29,089 nt of DNA from CAYFVR01 sp046541515 (GTDB lineage: Bacteria; Desulfobacterota; Desulfobacteria; Desulfobacterales; Desulfococcaceae): the NCBI GenBank assembly GCA_046541515.1, contig JBKHDD010000044.1, forward strand, positions 1-29,089, in the 5' to 3' direction. Both the position numbers and the translations under genes were made by a program. The notes under the pieces were generated by a model that was not told the DNA's origin, did no database searches, and saw only the letters and a list, made by a program, of their open reading frames with translations. Below are positions 1 to 6,600 of this stretch, in pieces (the first letter of the stretch is position 1; each line of letters starts with the position of its first letter).

Positions 1-695
1 TTCACCGCCTCGAAAAACGGATATCCCAACGCCCGGTTCGCCGCGATGGCCGAGGAAAAGGTGCAGCCCGTTCCGTGGGTGTTGGGCGTCTCGATCCGGT
101 CCACCGACAGCTCCCGGAACTCCTTCCCGTCGAAAAGAATGTCCACCGCCGTCTCGCCTTCCAGGTGCCCCCCCTTCACCACCACCGTGGACGCCCCCAG
201 GTCGATGATCTCCCGGGCCGCGTCCCGCATGGCGTCCAGGCTTCGAAGGTCTCGTTTCACCAGCACCTCCGCTTCGAATAAATTGGGCGTCACCGTCTCC
301 GCCAGCGGAAACAGATGGCGCACCAGCGCCTCCCGGGCGTCTTCCCGCAGCAGCGGATAGCCGCTTTTGGAAATCATCACCGGGTCCAGCACCACCGGGG
401 GACGGCGGGCGATCTCCGACAGGGCGCCCGCCACCGCCTCGATCAACGGAATGCTGGAGACCATCCCAATCTTCACCGCGTCAACCGAAATGTCCTCGAA
501 AATGCACGAAATCTGCCCGGAAACGATGTCGGGCCGCATTTCCTGGATGTCGTAGACTTTTTGCGTGTTCTGAACGGTGACGGCGGTGATGGCGCTCATG
601 CCGAAGACGCCGAGGGCCTGGAAGGTTTTCAGATCGGCCTGGATGCCGGCGCCGCCGGAGCTGTCGGAGCCGGCGATGGCGAGGGCGGTTTTCAT
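1..695 (-). CDS. thiD: Hydroxymethylpyrimidine/phosphomethylpyrimidine kinase ThiD (3' end outside window)
   Basis: ThiD phosphorylates 4-amino-5-hydroxymethyl-2-methylpyrimidine and then its monophosphate, giving HMP-PP for thiamine phosphate synthesis in the cytoplasm. The reverse-strand frame is open from 695 to the window edge (231 codons of a family usually about 265 aa). It begins MKTALAIAGSDSSGGAGIQA, the ribokinase-like HMP-kinase N-terminus with the substrate-binding GSDSSGGAGIQAD stretch, and contains VLDPVMISKSG. Near the edge it has NTHGTGCTFSSAIA, the GTGC anion-hole/catalytic motif. The ATG at 695 is preceded by GGGAG at good spacing. The gene lies behind a long leader that folds like a TPP riboswitch, which fits feedback control by thiamine pyrophosphate. 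Only the C-terminal ~35 residues are missing; a bifunctional ThiDE fusion beyond the edge cannot be excluded. Confidence 0.95.
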   Translation of the reverse strand, partial: MKTALAIAGSDSSGGAGIQADLKTFQALGVFGMSAITAVTVQNTQKVYDIQEMRPDIVSGQISCIFEDISVDAVKIGMVSSIPLIEAVAGALSEIARRPPVVLDPVMISKSGYPLLREDAREALVRHLFPLAETVTPNLFEAEVLVKRDLRSLDAMRDAAREIIDLGASTVVVKGGHLEGETAVDILFDGKEFRELSVDRIETPNTHGTGCTFSSAIAANRALGYPFFEAV

Positions 696-822
696 GAGGC
701 GCTCCCTGGGTTCGAAAGGAGTTCGGAAGGGGGAAGGCGCGGAATCGGGCCGTCGGCTTCCCGGGCCGGTGGCAAAATCCCGCAACGGAAACACTCGCCG
801 GCGGCCAATCCGGGGCGCGCGA

Positions 823-907
823 TCCGATTCCCTCCGACCGTTTGAACGGTATCCGGTTCCATGGGTTTGCTCTCGGCTCCGGGCGGTTCCGGAACACCCC
901 AATCGGA
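823..907 (-). promoter_or_regulatory. TPP riboswitch (THI element), slightly divergent aptamer, upstream of thiD
   Basis: Read on the minus strand, the thiD leader matches the THI element in order. P1 is TCCGATT (901-907) pairing perfectly with AATCGGA (823-829). P2 is GGGG pairing with ACCC. P3 is TTCCGG pairing with CCGGAG. Next come J3/2 CCGAGA (consensus CTGAGA) and GAACCGGAT (consensus GAACCTGAT). P5 is ACCG-TTCAAA-CGGT, followed by CGGAGGGAA (common form CGTAGGGAA). The substitutions in CTGAGA and CCTGAT are at normally conserved positions, so this is either a variant or a weakened aptamer. The last strand of the aptamer, GGAATCGG (824-831), is exactly complementary to CCGATTCC further down the leader (741-748). 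That gives a plausible alternative pairing that would break P1. CTTCC runs downstream could mask the thiD Shine-Dalgarno GGGAG. Context and topology make the call likely; no covariance search was run. Confidence 0.72.
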
Positions 908-913
908 ACGGCC

Positions 914-941
914 ATGATAGCGCGGCCCTTTTAAAATTCAA
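914..941 (-). promoter_or_regulatory. Sigma70-like promoter for the riboswitch-thiD transcript
   Basis: On the minus strand, TTGAAT (936-941) lies 16 bp from TATCAT (914-919), in the only AT-rich patch of the intergenic region. The predicted start, around 907, coincides with the first base of riboswitch P1. This independent agreement supports both calls. The leader would be about 212 nt. Confidence 0.6.
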
Positions 942-1176
942 GAAATTTCTGGCGGTTCTCCCCGGCCCTTCCCGCCGTTTCCGGCGGCGCCTTCCCGAAT
1001 CCATCGGATTTCCCGGAAAACCTTGACGCTCCCCCCGGCTTCTGAAACAAGAAGTCCGTTCGCGCCCGGCCGCGATCCGGTTTTTCCGGAAGCCGCCCGG
1101 CGCGATTCCCGGACGGAGGGACGAACACCGTTTCCGCCGGAAACACGCATACGGCCGCGCCCGGAAGGGTTCGGCG
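942..1176. other. Divergent intergenic region between thiD leader and crotonase; no gene seen
   Basis: No coding frame with convincing composition or family similarity is visible here. The one structure worth recording is a small hairpin at 1130-1144, GTTTCC-GCC-GGAAAC, about 45 bp before the crotonase start. No clear sigma70 promoter for the crotonase could be recognised. A TTGACG at about 1023 has no matching -10 hexamer. Confidence 0.4.
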
Positions 1177-1189
1177 GGAGGAGGCAGAT

Positions 1190-1981
1190 ATGACTTTTTC
1201 GGAAATTCTCTGGGAAGTGGACGGCGGAGTGGCCACCGTGACCCTGAACCGGCCCGACACCCGAAACGCCATCACCGGCGAGGCCATGATCGCCGAAATC
1301 GAGGCCGCCTGCGCCGCGGTCAACGCCGATCCGTCCATCAAGGTGATGATCCTCACCGCCGCCGACCCGGCCTTCAGCAGCGGCGGCAACGTCAAAGACA
1401 TGCAGGACGGCAAGGAGATGTTCGGCGGAACCCCGGCGGAGCTGCGGGAGAACTATAAAAAATTCATCCACCGGATTCCCAAGGCGGTCACCGGCGTGGC
1501 CGTGCCGACCATCGCCGCCGTCAACGGGGTGGCGGTGGGCGCGGGCTGCGACCTGGCGCTGATGTGCGACATGCGCATCGCCTCCGTAAAGGCCAAGTTT
1601 ACCGAATCCTTCATCAATCTGGGGATCATCCCGGGCGACGGCGGGGCGTTTTTTCTGCCGAAACTGGTGGGCATGGCCCGGGCCTGCGAAATGACCTTCA
1701 CCGGAAAAGTGGTCAAGGCCGACGAGGCCATGGCCATGGGGCTGGTCAACGACGTGGCGCCCCACGAGGAGCTGATGGAACGTGCCCGGGTCTTGGCCGA
1801 CGAAATCGCCACCAAGCCGGCCCACGCCCTGCGGATGGCCAAGCAACTGCTCTACATGGGCCAGCGGGTCGCCCTGCCCGACCTGCTGGATCAATCCGCC
1901 GCGTTCCAGGCCCTTTGCCATTCCACCGAGGAGCACAAGGCGCTGGTGCGAGAGATGGTGGAGAAGACGTCGAAGAAATGA
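1190..1981 (+). CDS. Crotonase/enoyl-CoA hydratase family protein with atypical active site
   Basis: A 263-aa protein of the crotonase superfamily, which binds acyl-CoA and stabilises a thioester enolate. Family marks are the first oxyanion-hole segment AFSSGGNVKDM (61-71), the second VGAGCDLALMCDMRIA (116-131), and IPGDGG (147-152). In rat mitochondrial hydratase the two catalytic glutamates sit in GGGCE and QPE. Here the first position is Asp121 and the second aligns with Phe141 in KFTESFINLG. Classical enoyl-CoA hydration is therefore doubtful. The ESF(V/I)xLGxIPGDGGA pattern is shared by a widespread group often annotated generically as enoyl-CoA hydratase. A strong GGAGGAGG at 1177-1184 fixes the ATG start. 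The gene stands alone, divergent from thiD, and is followed by a repeat and a hairpin. The substrate cannot be inferred. Confidence 0.9.
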   Translation: MTFSEILWEVDGGVATVTLNRPDTRNAITGEAMIAEIEAACAAVNADPSIKVMILTAADPAFSSGGNVKDMQDGKEMFGGTPAELRENYKKFIHRIPKAVTGVAVPTIAAVNGVAVGAGCDLALMCDMRIASVKAKFTESFINLGIIPGDGGAFFLPKLVGMARACEMTFTGKVVKADEAMAMGLVNDVAPHEELMERARVLADEIATKPAHALRMAKQLLYMGQRVALPDLLDQSAAFQALCHSTEEHKALVREMVEKTSKK

Positions 1982-1991
1982 GATAATTTCT

Positions 1992-2022
1992 TCTCGTTCC
2001 CAGGCGGAGCCTCGCAACGAGA
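1992..2022. repeat. REP-like imperfect palindrome
   Basis: TCTCGTT (1992-1998) and AACGAGA (2016-2022) form a perfect 7-bp inverted repeat. Inside it, AGGC and GCCT form a second short stem. It resembles the dispersed CTCGTTCCCAGGC...GCCT...AACGAG palindromes seen between genes in many proteobacterial genomes. It sits immediately after the crotonase stop. Only one copy is visible here, so repeat status is inferred from resemblance. Confidence 0.5.
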
Positions 2023-2027
2023 GGAAA

Positions 2028-2070
2028 ACGGCAAACGGCCGTCTCCATTTCGGAGACGGCCGTTTGCCGT
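2028..2070. terminator. Perfect 19-bp hairpin between convergent genes, probable bidirectional terminator
   Basis: The arms at 2028-2046 and 2052-2070 are perfect reverse complements over 19 bp, enclosing a 5-nt ATTTC loop. The hairpin lies between the crotonase stop (1981, plus) and the DUF523 gene stop (2102, minus). That position suits termination from both sides. Neither flank has a long T-run: the minus side reads TTTCCTC and the plus side AAATGCCGTTTA. Termination efficiency is therefore uncertain. Confidence 0.65.
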
Positions 2071-2101
2071 AAATGCCGTTTATCGAAAACTGGTTCCGTT
2101 C

Positions 2102-2524
2102 CTACCCCGGCAACGAATCCTCCTCCGTAAAAACCGCCGCCCCCGCCTCCCGCAACATCCTCGCCAGAAAACCGTCTCCGGGCGCCGTGACATGGGAAAA
2201 GGACCCGTCGTAGATCAACCCCGCCCCGCAGGAGGGCGAACGGGCCTTGAGAATCGCCCGGCGGCAGCCGATCAGTTTCCCGAGGCGAAACGCCTCCTCC
2301 GCGCCCCGCTGGAACGCCGCCGTCACGTCGGTTCCGGAGACGGTCCAGACGCGGCCGTCGCGGATTTCCGCCGGTTCCCGGGGCGTGGTCAGGCCGCCGA
2401 GCTGTTCCGGGCAGACCGGAAGCGCCTCTCCCGCCCGGACCATCTCCACCACCGGATCAAATCGGTTGTGGCCGCCGTCGTAGCGGCACCGGACGCCGGC
2501 CAGACAGGCGCCAACCAGGATCAC
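2102..2524 (-). CDS. DUF523 family protein (TudS/YbbK-like, probable [4Fe-4S] protein)
   Basis: A 140-aa protein recognised as DUF523 from its opening LVGACLAGVRCRYDG, LPVCPEQLGGL with C-P-E, and KARSPSCG. Cysteines are at 7, 13, 38, 87 and 99; those in GxCL, CPE and SPSCG are the family-conserved ones. Characterised members (TudS, thiouracil desulfurase) hold a [4Fe-4S] cluster with three cysteines and remove sulfur from thiolated uracil, so a desulfurase or thiolated-nucleobase role is possible here. The length matches stand-alone members, without the DUF1722 domain some carry. The GTG start overlaps the stop of the upstream HD-domain gene in a GTGA junction at 2521-2524, implying translational coupling. 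It is the last gene of the lnt-prfB-HD-DUF523 run. Confidence 0.85.
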   Translation of the reverse strand: MILVGACLAGVRCRYDGGHNRFDPVVEMVRAGEALPVCPEQLGGLTTPREPAEIRDGRVWTVSGTDVTAAFQRGAEEAFRLGKLIGCRRAILKARSPSCGAGLIYDGSFSHVTAPGDGFLARMLREAGAAVFTEEDSLPG

Positions 2525-3084
2525 GACCCGCTTCCGTTCGGCTCGAACCGGTCGGCCCAGCCTCGAAAAATCAATGCCTTTTCCGGACCATGCCGTTTAA
2601 GATCGGTCAAAATCCGCTCCAGGGAATTTTCCCGGTACACGGTCTGGCAGTCCTTGGAGTAAAATTTGTCCGCGTAGGCGATGATTTCCTCCTCCAGGGT
2701 TTCCGGCACCATGTCGCGCTCCGGCAGGGGAAGGTCGTTGCGGCGGACCTCTTCCGCCGTGATGCCCACGCCCACGTGCCGTTCGCAGACTCGGGCATGG
2801 CGGGGGAACCCCCGTTCCCGCAGAATCTCGCCGCCTTCCACCCCGTGGCAAATGTACGGGCGGTCTCCGTAGCAGCAGAGCTTGGGCGCGCGGGTGCGCA
2901 GAATGCCGATGTCGTGAAGCAGGGCGGCCTCTTCCAGAAAGCGGCGGTCCACCGTCGTCCCGGCGGGCAAGCGGTCGGCGATTTCCAGCGCCTTTTCGGC
3001 CACACGGCGGCTGTGCTCCACCAGCATGACGTGGAGGTCGGAGCCGGGCTCGTAGAGTTCGTCGATGATCTCGTAGGGATTCAT
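2521..3084 (-). CDS. HD-domain (HDIG) phosphohydrolase-like protein
   Basis: A 187-aa soluble protein with the HD metal-dependent phosphohydrolase signature. It has His24 in EHSRRVA, His57-Asp58 in ALLHDIGIL, His80 in ICHGVEGG, His103 in ERHVGVG and Asp139 in AYADKFYS. It resembles the small conserved HDIG family TIGR00295, whose substrate is not known. HD enzymes generally hydrolyse phosphate esters or nucleotides. The ATG at 3084 has only a weak upstream Shine-Dalgarno, so the start is not certain. It follows prfB by about 67 bp and shares a 4-bp overlap with the DUF523 gene. Coupling with a possible thiopyrimidine desulfurase hints at a nucleotide clean-up pair, but that is inference. Confidence 0.8.
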   Translation of the reverse strand: MNPYEIIDELYEPGSDLHVMLVEHSRRVAEKALEIADRLPAGTTVDRRFLEEAALLHDIGILRTRAPKLCCYGDRPYICHGVEGGEILRERGFPRHARVCERHVGVGITAEEVRRNDLPLPERDMVPETLEEEIIAYADKFYSKDCQTVYRENSLERILTDLKRHGPEKALIFRGWADRFEPNGSGS

Positions 3085-3151
3085 GGGATGGTCGGCGGAA
3101 GCGCCCCGACCGGCGCGGGAAAAGAAGCGCCGGCGCGGGGCGCCAAGAGGT

Positions 3152-4253
3152 TCAGGCGGGCTTGGCGGACATCAGCACGCCCTCGATGAACGGGTCGATG
3201 TCGCCGTCGAGCACGGCGTTCACGTTGCCGATGTCCATGCCGATTCGGTGGTCCTTCACCATCTGGTACGGGTGGAGCACGTAGGAGCGAATCTGGCTGC
3301 CGAAGGCGATGTCCTCCTTGGCCGCGTGCATTTCCTCCTGCTCTTGCTCCCGCTTTCGCAGCTCCAGCTCGTACAGGCGGGACTTGAGCACCTTCATGGC
3401 CAGGTCCTTGTTCCGGTGCTGGGATTTTTCCTGCTGGCACTGCACCACGATGCCCGAGGGCTGGTGGGTGATCCGTACCGCGCTGGAGGTTTTGTTGACG
3501 TGCTGGCCGCCGGCGCCGCTGGCGCGGAACACGTCGATGCGCAGGTCCTTGTCGTCGATCTCCACCTCGATGTCGTTGTCGATTTCGGGATAGATGAAGA
3601 CCGAGGCGAAAGAGGTGTGCCGCTTGCCCCCGGCGTTGAAGGGCGAAATCCGCACCAGCCGGTGGATGCCCCGCTCCGTTTTCAGGTAGCCGTAGGCGAA
3701 GGGACCTTCCGCCGTCAGGGTCACGCTTTTGACGCCGGCCTCTTCCCCGGGCTGATAGTCGATGATCTCGCTTTTGTAGCCCTTTTTCTCCACCCACCGG
3801 GCGTACATGCGGAAGAGCATTTCCGCCCAGTCCTGGGCTTCGGTGCCGCCCGCCCCGGCGTTGATGGAGATGATGGCGTTGTTCTCGTCGGTTTCGCCCA
3901 CCAGGGTCAGGGCCAGGGAAAATTTGTCGATCTTCCGGTCCAGCCGGTTCGCCTGGCGATCCGCCTCCGCCGCGGTGTCGGCGTCGTCCTCCTCCCGGGC
4001 CATCTCCAGCAGGGTTTCCACGTCTTCCAGCTCCGCCTTCAGGGCGTTAAACCGCTCCACCTTGTCCAGCAGCGAAGACCGCTCCTTCATGATGGGCGCG
4101 GAGGCCGCCGGGTCTTCCCAGAAATCCTCCCGGGCCATGGCCGCGTCGATTTCGGCCAGTCTCAATTCTTTGCCCGGAAAGTCAAAGATACTCCTTAAGG
4201 TGATCGAGTTTCTGGTGCATGTACCGGATGGTCTGTTTGGTTTCCACGCTCAT
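3152..4253 (-). CDS. prfB: Peptide chain release factor 2, with programmed +1 frameshift
   Basis: RF2 recognises UGA and UAA stop codons and triggers peptide release at the ribosome. The first 23 codons run from ATG 4253 to CTT, then an in-frame TGA (4182-4184). A +1 shift at CTT continues as DFPGKELRLAEID, giving about 366 aa, the usual RF2 length. The tripeptide anticodon SPF (about residues 203-205) and GAGGQHVNKTSSAV with the catalytic GGQ (about 248-250) are both present. This is therefore RF2, not RF1. The start overlaps the lnt stop in an ATGA junction (4250-4253), so the two are translationally coupled. Calling only the uninterrupted frame would start falsely at a TTG at 4165 and lose 29 residues. 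Confidence 0.97.
4182..4196 (-). promoter_or_regulatory. RF2 autoregulatory +1 frameshift site
   Basis: On the minus strand the sequence is AAGGAG TAT CTT TGA C. An internal Shine-Dalgarno-like AAGGAG lies 3 nt before the CTT slippery codon, and an in-frame TGA follows. The TAT CTT TGA C core is identical to the E. coli site. When RF2 is scarce the ribosome slips and makes full-length RF2; when RF2 is plentiful translation stops after 23 codons. Confidence 0.96.
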
Positions 4254-5806
4254 TTGGTTTTCCTCCTCCATTGACATAATCGGATGATGCCCAGGATCAG
4301 CGTCCCGGCCACGCATAGTTGGGCGAAAAGGTCGCCGATCCGGGTGTAAATGGTTATCTTGTCCATGACCGGGAGGGCGCGGGTCGCCACCGCGTCCTCG
4401 AACAGCCCGGTGGTCCCGTCGATCCGCCCCGTGGGGTGGATGAATCCGCTAATGCCGGTGTTGGCCGCGCGGACGAGTCCACGCCGGGTTTCCACGGCCC
4501 GCAACACGGCCATGGAAAAATGCTGGTAGGGCGCGCTGCTTCTGCCGTACCAGGCGTCGTTGGTGATGTTGACCAGCAGGCCCGCCCGGTTTAGGACCGC
4601 CGCCCGGGCCAGGGCCGGAAAAATGCCCTCGTAGCAGATGAGCACCCCCGGCCGGTGGCCGTCGGCGTGAAGCACTTCGCCTTTCGTGCCGGAGCGGAAA
4701 TTGCCCACCTGGGCCACCAGGGTGTCCAGAAAGGGAAAGAAATCCCCCAACGGCACGTATTCCCCGAAGGGCACCAGGTGGTGCTTGTCGTACCGGCCGG
4801 ACAGGCGACCGTCGGGGCGAATCAGAAAGGCGCTGTTGAAAAGCGCCATGGACTCCGGGCCCCGCTCGAAGGAGGGGCTGCCCACGATGAAAAACGCCCC
4901 CGCCTCCCGGACGCCTTCCAGCACCCGTGCCGTCATGGGCCGGTTGTGCAGAAAGTAAAACGGCGCGGCCGTCTCGGGCCAGACGACCAAATCCGGCCGG
5001 TCGGCCATCGCCGCGAGGGAAAGGGCGACGTATTTTTCCACCGTCCGCTCCTGGTGGGCCGGGTCCCATTTCACCGCCTGCTCGATATTGCCCTGGACCA
5101 CCGCCGCCCGGGTGACCGGCGCTTCCTCCGCCCGGGCCTCGATCTGGTCCAGCCGGAAATGGCCGTAGGCCAGTGTTCCCAGGGTAAGCGCGATCGCCAG
5201 AACCCCGGCCGCCCCGGCGGTGCGCCGGTCCACCGCCCGGTCGCCCCAGGACAGCTTCCGGATCGCCATCCATCCCAGCGCGAACGCGGAATTGATGGAG
5301 ACCAGAAGAAAGGAAACGCCGTAAACCCCGACTATATCGGATATCTGGACGAGATGCAATTGGCGGAACGGGGCATAGCCCAGCAGGGCCCAGGGGAACC
5401 CGGTCAGCAGATGAGCCCGGACGTATTCCAGGGCGGTCCAGACCATGGGAACCGTCGGCGCCGACAGGGCGGGCGCCGTCCAAACGCCGCGCAAAACCGC
5501 CGCGAAGGCGGCCGGGTAAAGAGCCAGATAGGCGGCGAGCAGCCCCAGCACCGGAACGGATACCCAGACCGGAAGACCGCCGTAGGCGCCCAGGGTATGG
5601 GCGATCCAGTAGACAAGGGTGAGGGCGTGGGCCATGCCCGCCACCCAGCCCATGCGAAAGGCTTCGGCGGGGCCCGCGTTCCGGATGGCCACCAGAAGCG
5701 GCGCCAGCGCGATTCCCGCCAGGGGCCATGCCCCGGTTCGGGGAAAGGCGGCGGTCAGCAGGAGTCCGGCGACGATGGAAAATGCGAAATTTGTTAAATT
5801 TTTCAC
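4250..5806 (-). CDS. lnt: Apolipoprotein N-acyltransferase
   Basis: Lnt transfers the third acyl chain from phospholipid to the N-terminal cysteine of lipoproteins at the periplasmic face of the inner membrane. The 518-aa product has the expected layout: several N-terminal membrane helices (about residues 8-215), a nitrilase-like periplasmic domain (about 230-470), and a final membrane helix near 490-508. The catalytic triad is visible as Glu278 in VVWPETAAPF, Lys341 in YDKHHLVPFGEYVP and Cys391 in GVLICYEGIFP. An in-frame TAA immediately precedes the GTG at 5806, so GTG is the earliest start; its Shine-Dalgarno is weak. It is the first gene of the run ending with the DUF523 gene and overlaps prfB by 4 bp. 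Presence of Lnt implies a Gram-negative envelope. Confidence 0.96.
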   Translation of the reverse strand: MKNLTNFAFSIVAGLLLTAAFPRTGAWPLAGIALAPLLVAIRNAGPAEAFRMGWVAGMAHALTLVYWIAHTLGAYGGLPVWVSVPVLGLLAAYLALYPAAFAAVLRGVWTAPALSAPTVPMVWTALEYVRAHLLTGFPWALLGYAPFRQLHLVQISDIVGVYGVSFLLVSINSAFALGWMAIRKLSWGDRAVDRRTAGAAGVLAIALTLGTLAYGHFRLDQIEARAEEAPVTRAAVVQGNIEQAVKWDPAHQERTVEKYVALSLAAMADRPDLVVWPETAAPFYFLHNRPMTARVLEGVREAGAFFIVGSPSFERGPESMALFNSAFLIRPDGRLSGRYDKHHLVPFGEYVPLGDFFPFLDTLVAQVGNFRSGTKGEVLHADGHRPGVLICYEGIFPALARAAVLNRAGLLVNITNDAWYGRSSAPYQHFSMAVLRAVETRRGLVRAANTGISGFIHPTGRIDGTTGLFEDAVATRALPVMDKITIYTRIGDLFAQLCVAGTLILGIIRLCQWRRKTK

Positions 5807-6225
5807 TTAATTTTCTGGCGGTTTCTGCAAAAGTCGAATAGAATTCATCCGGCCGGACGGAAACCGTTCACGCGGGCGCCCCCCCGTTTCTCCGGGCCGG
5901 CGTCCGCGCGCCAGCGGTCCTTCCGCTGGACCGGGCCTCCTGGAACGGGCCCGCCGAACGGGCCCCGCCGGGCCCCTGCCCATCCCCGGTTCCATGAAAC
6001 GCCAAACCCAACCGCGCACCTGGCCCGGCCGATTTTTTCGACCGCTACCTCAACCCGCCATCCTCCTCATCGCCGTTCGAAGTCGGCGTTCGTTTCGCCG
6101 GACGGACCGCCCCGAAACCCGCTCCGCGCATCCGGGAGATCTCCGCCGCCTCTCTGGACCGGCGGTCCCGGTCGCAAGAGAACACGCCTCGCGGGGAGAC
6201 GCCCCGCGGAAATGGAGGAAACGCC
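5807..6225. other. 419-bp divergent intergenic region between lnt and dksA-like gene
   Basis: No credible gene is seen. Frames open on both strands have arginine- and proline-rich composition typical of noncoding GC-rich DNA. The stretch around 5936-5980 is a run of overlapping GGGCCC-type palindromes. No convincing sigma70 or sigma54 promoter was recognised for either flanking gene. The dksA-side leader ends in the hairpin listed separately at 6190-6208. Confidence 0.4.
6190..6208 (+). promoter_or_regulatory. GC hairpin just upstream of the dksA-like ribosome-binding site
   Basis: CGCGGGG (6190-6196) and CCCCGCG (6202-6208) form a perfect 7-bp stem with a 5-nt AGACG loop. It ends a few bases before the Shine-Dalgarno GGAGG and 17 bp before the ATG. 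It could influence translation initiation or mRNA stability, but no role is shown. Confidence 0.35.
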
Positions 6226-6594
6226 ATGGAAGAACAAGAGCTGGCCTATTTCAAGGAACTCCTGACCCGCTGGTTGGACGAGCTGGAGCGACGGGCCGAC
6301 GACACGGTCTTCAGCCTCCGCAACAACTCCACCGAAGGCATGGCCGATTTTCTGGATCAGGCTTCGGCCGACGCCAACCAGACCTTTACCCTTCGCATCC
6401 GCAACCGGGAGCGGCGGCTGGTGGGCAAGATTCGCCGCGCCCTGGTCCGGATCCAGGACAAGAGCTACGGGATTTGCGAGATGTGCGGAGAGGACATCGC
6501 CACCGGGCGGCTCAAGGCCCGGCCGGTGACCACCTTCTGCATTGACTGCAAAACCCAGATGGAGGTGATCGAGCGGAAGCTCGCCGTTGGATGA
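6226..6594 (+). CDS. dksA: DksA/TraR family zinc-finger transcription regulator
   Basis: A 122-aa DksA-family protein. Members enter the RNA polymerase secondary channel and, often with ppGpp, reset promoter choice. The C4 zinc finger is intact: Cys84 and Cys87 in CEMCGEDI, Cys105 and Cys108 in FCIDC. Upstream, an N-terminal helical hairpin (about residues 1-75) carries DFLDQASADAN. Its Asp41, Asp44 and Ala46 match the DxxDxA tip motif essential in DksA. It is shorter than E. coli DksA (151 aa) because the N-terminal extension is missing, as in many deltaproteobacterial homologues, so a DksA paralogue remains possible. A GGAGG Shine-Dalgarno sets the ATG. The gene is monocistronic and convergent with the ABC ATPase gene, with only 6 bp between stops. 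Confidence 0.88.
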   Translation: MEEQELAYFKELLTRWLDELERRADDTVFSLRNNSTEGMADFLDQASADANQTFTLRIRNRERRLVGKIRRALVRIQDKSYGICEMCGEDIATGRLKARPVTTFCIDCKTQMEVIERKLAVG

Positions 6595-6600
6595 GTCGGA

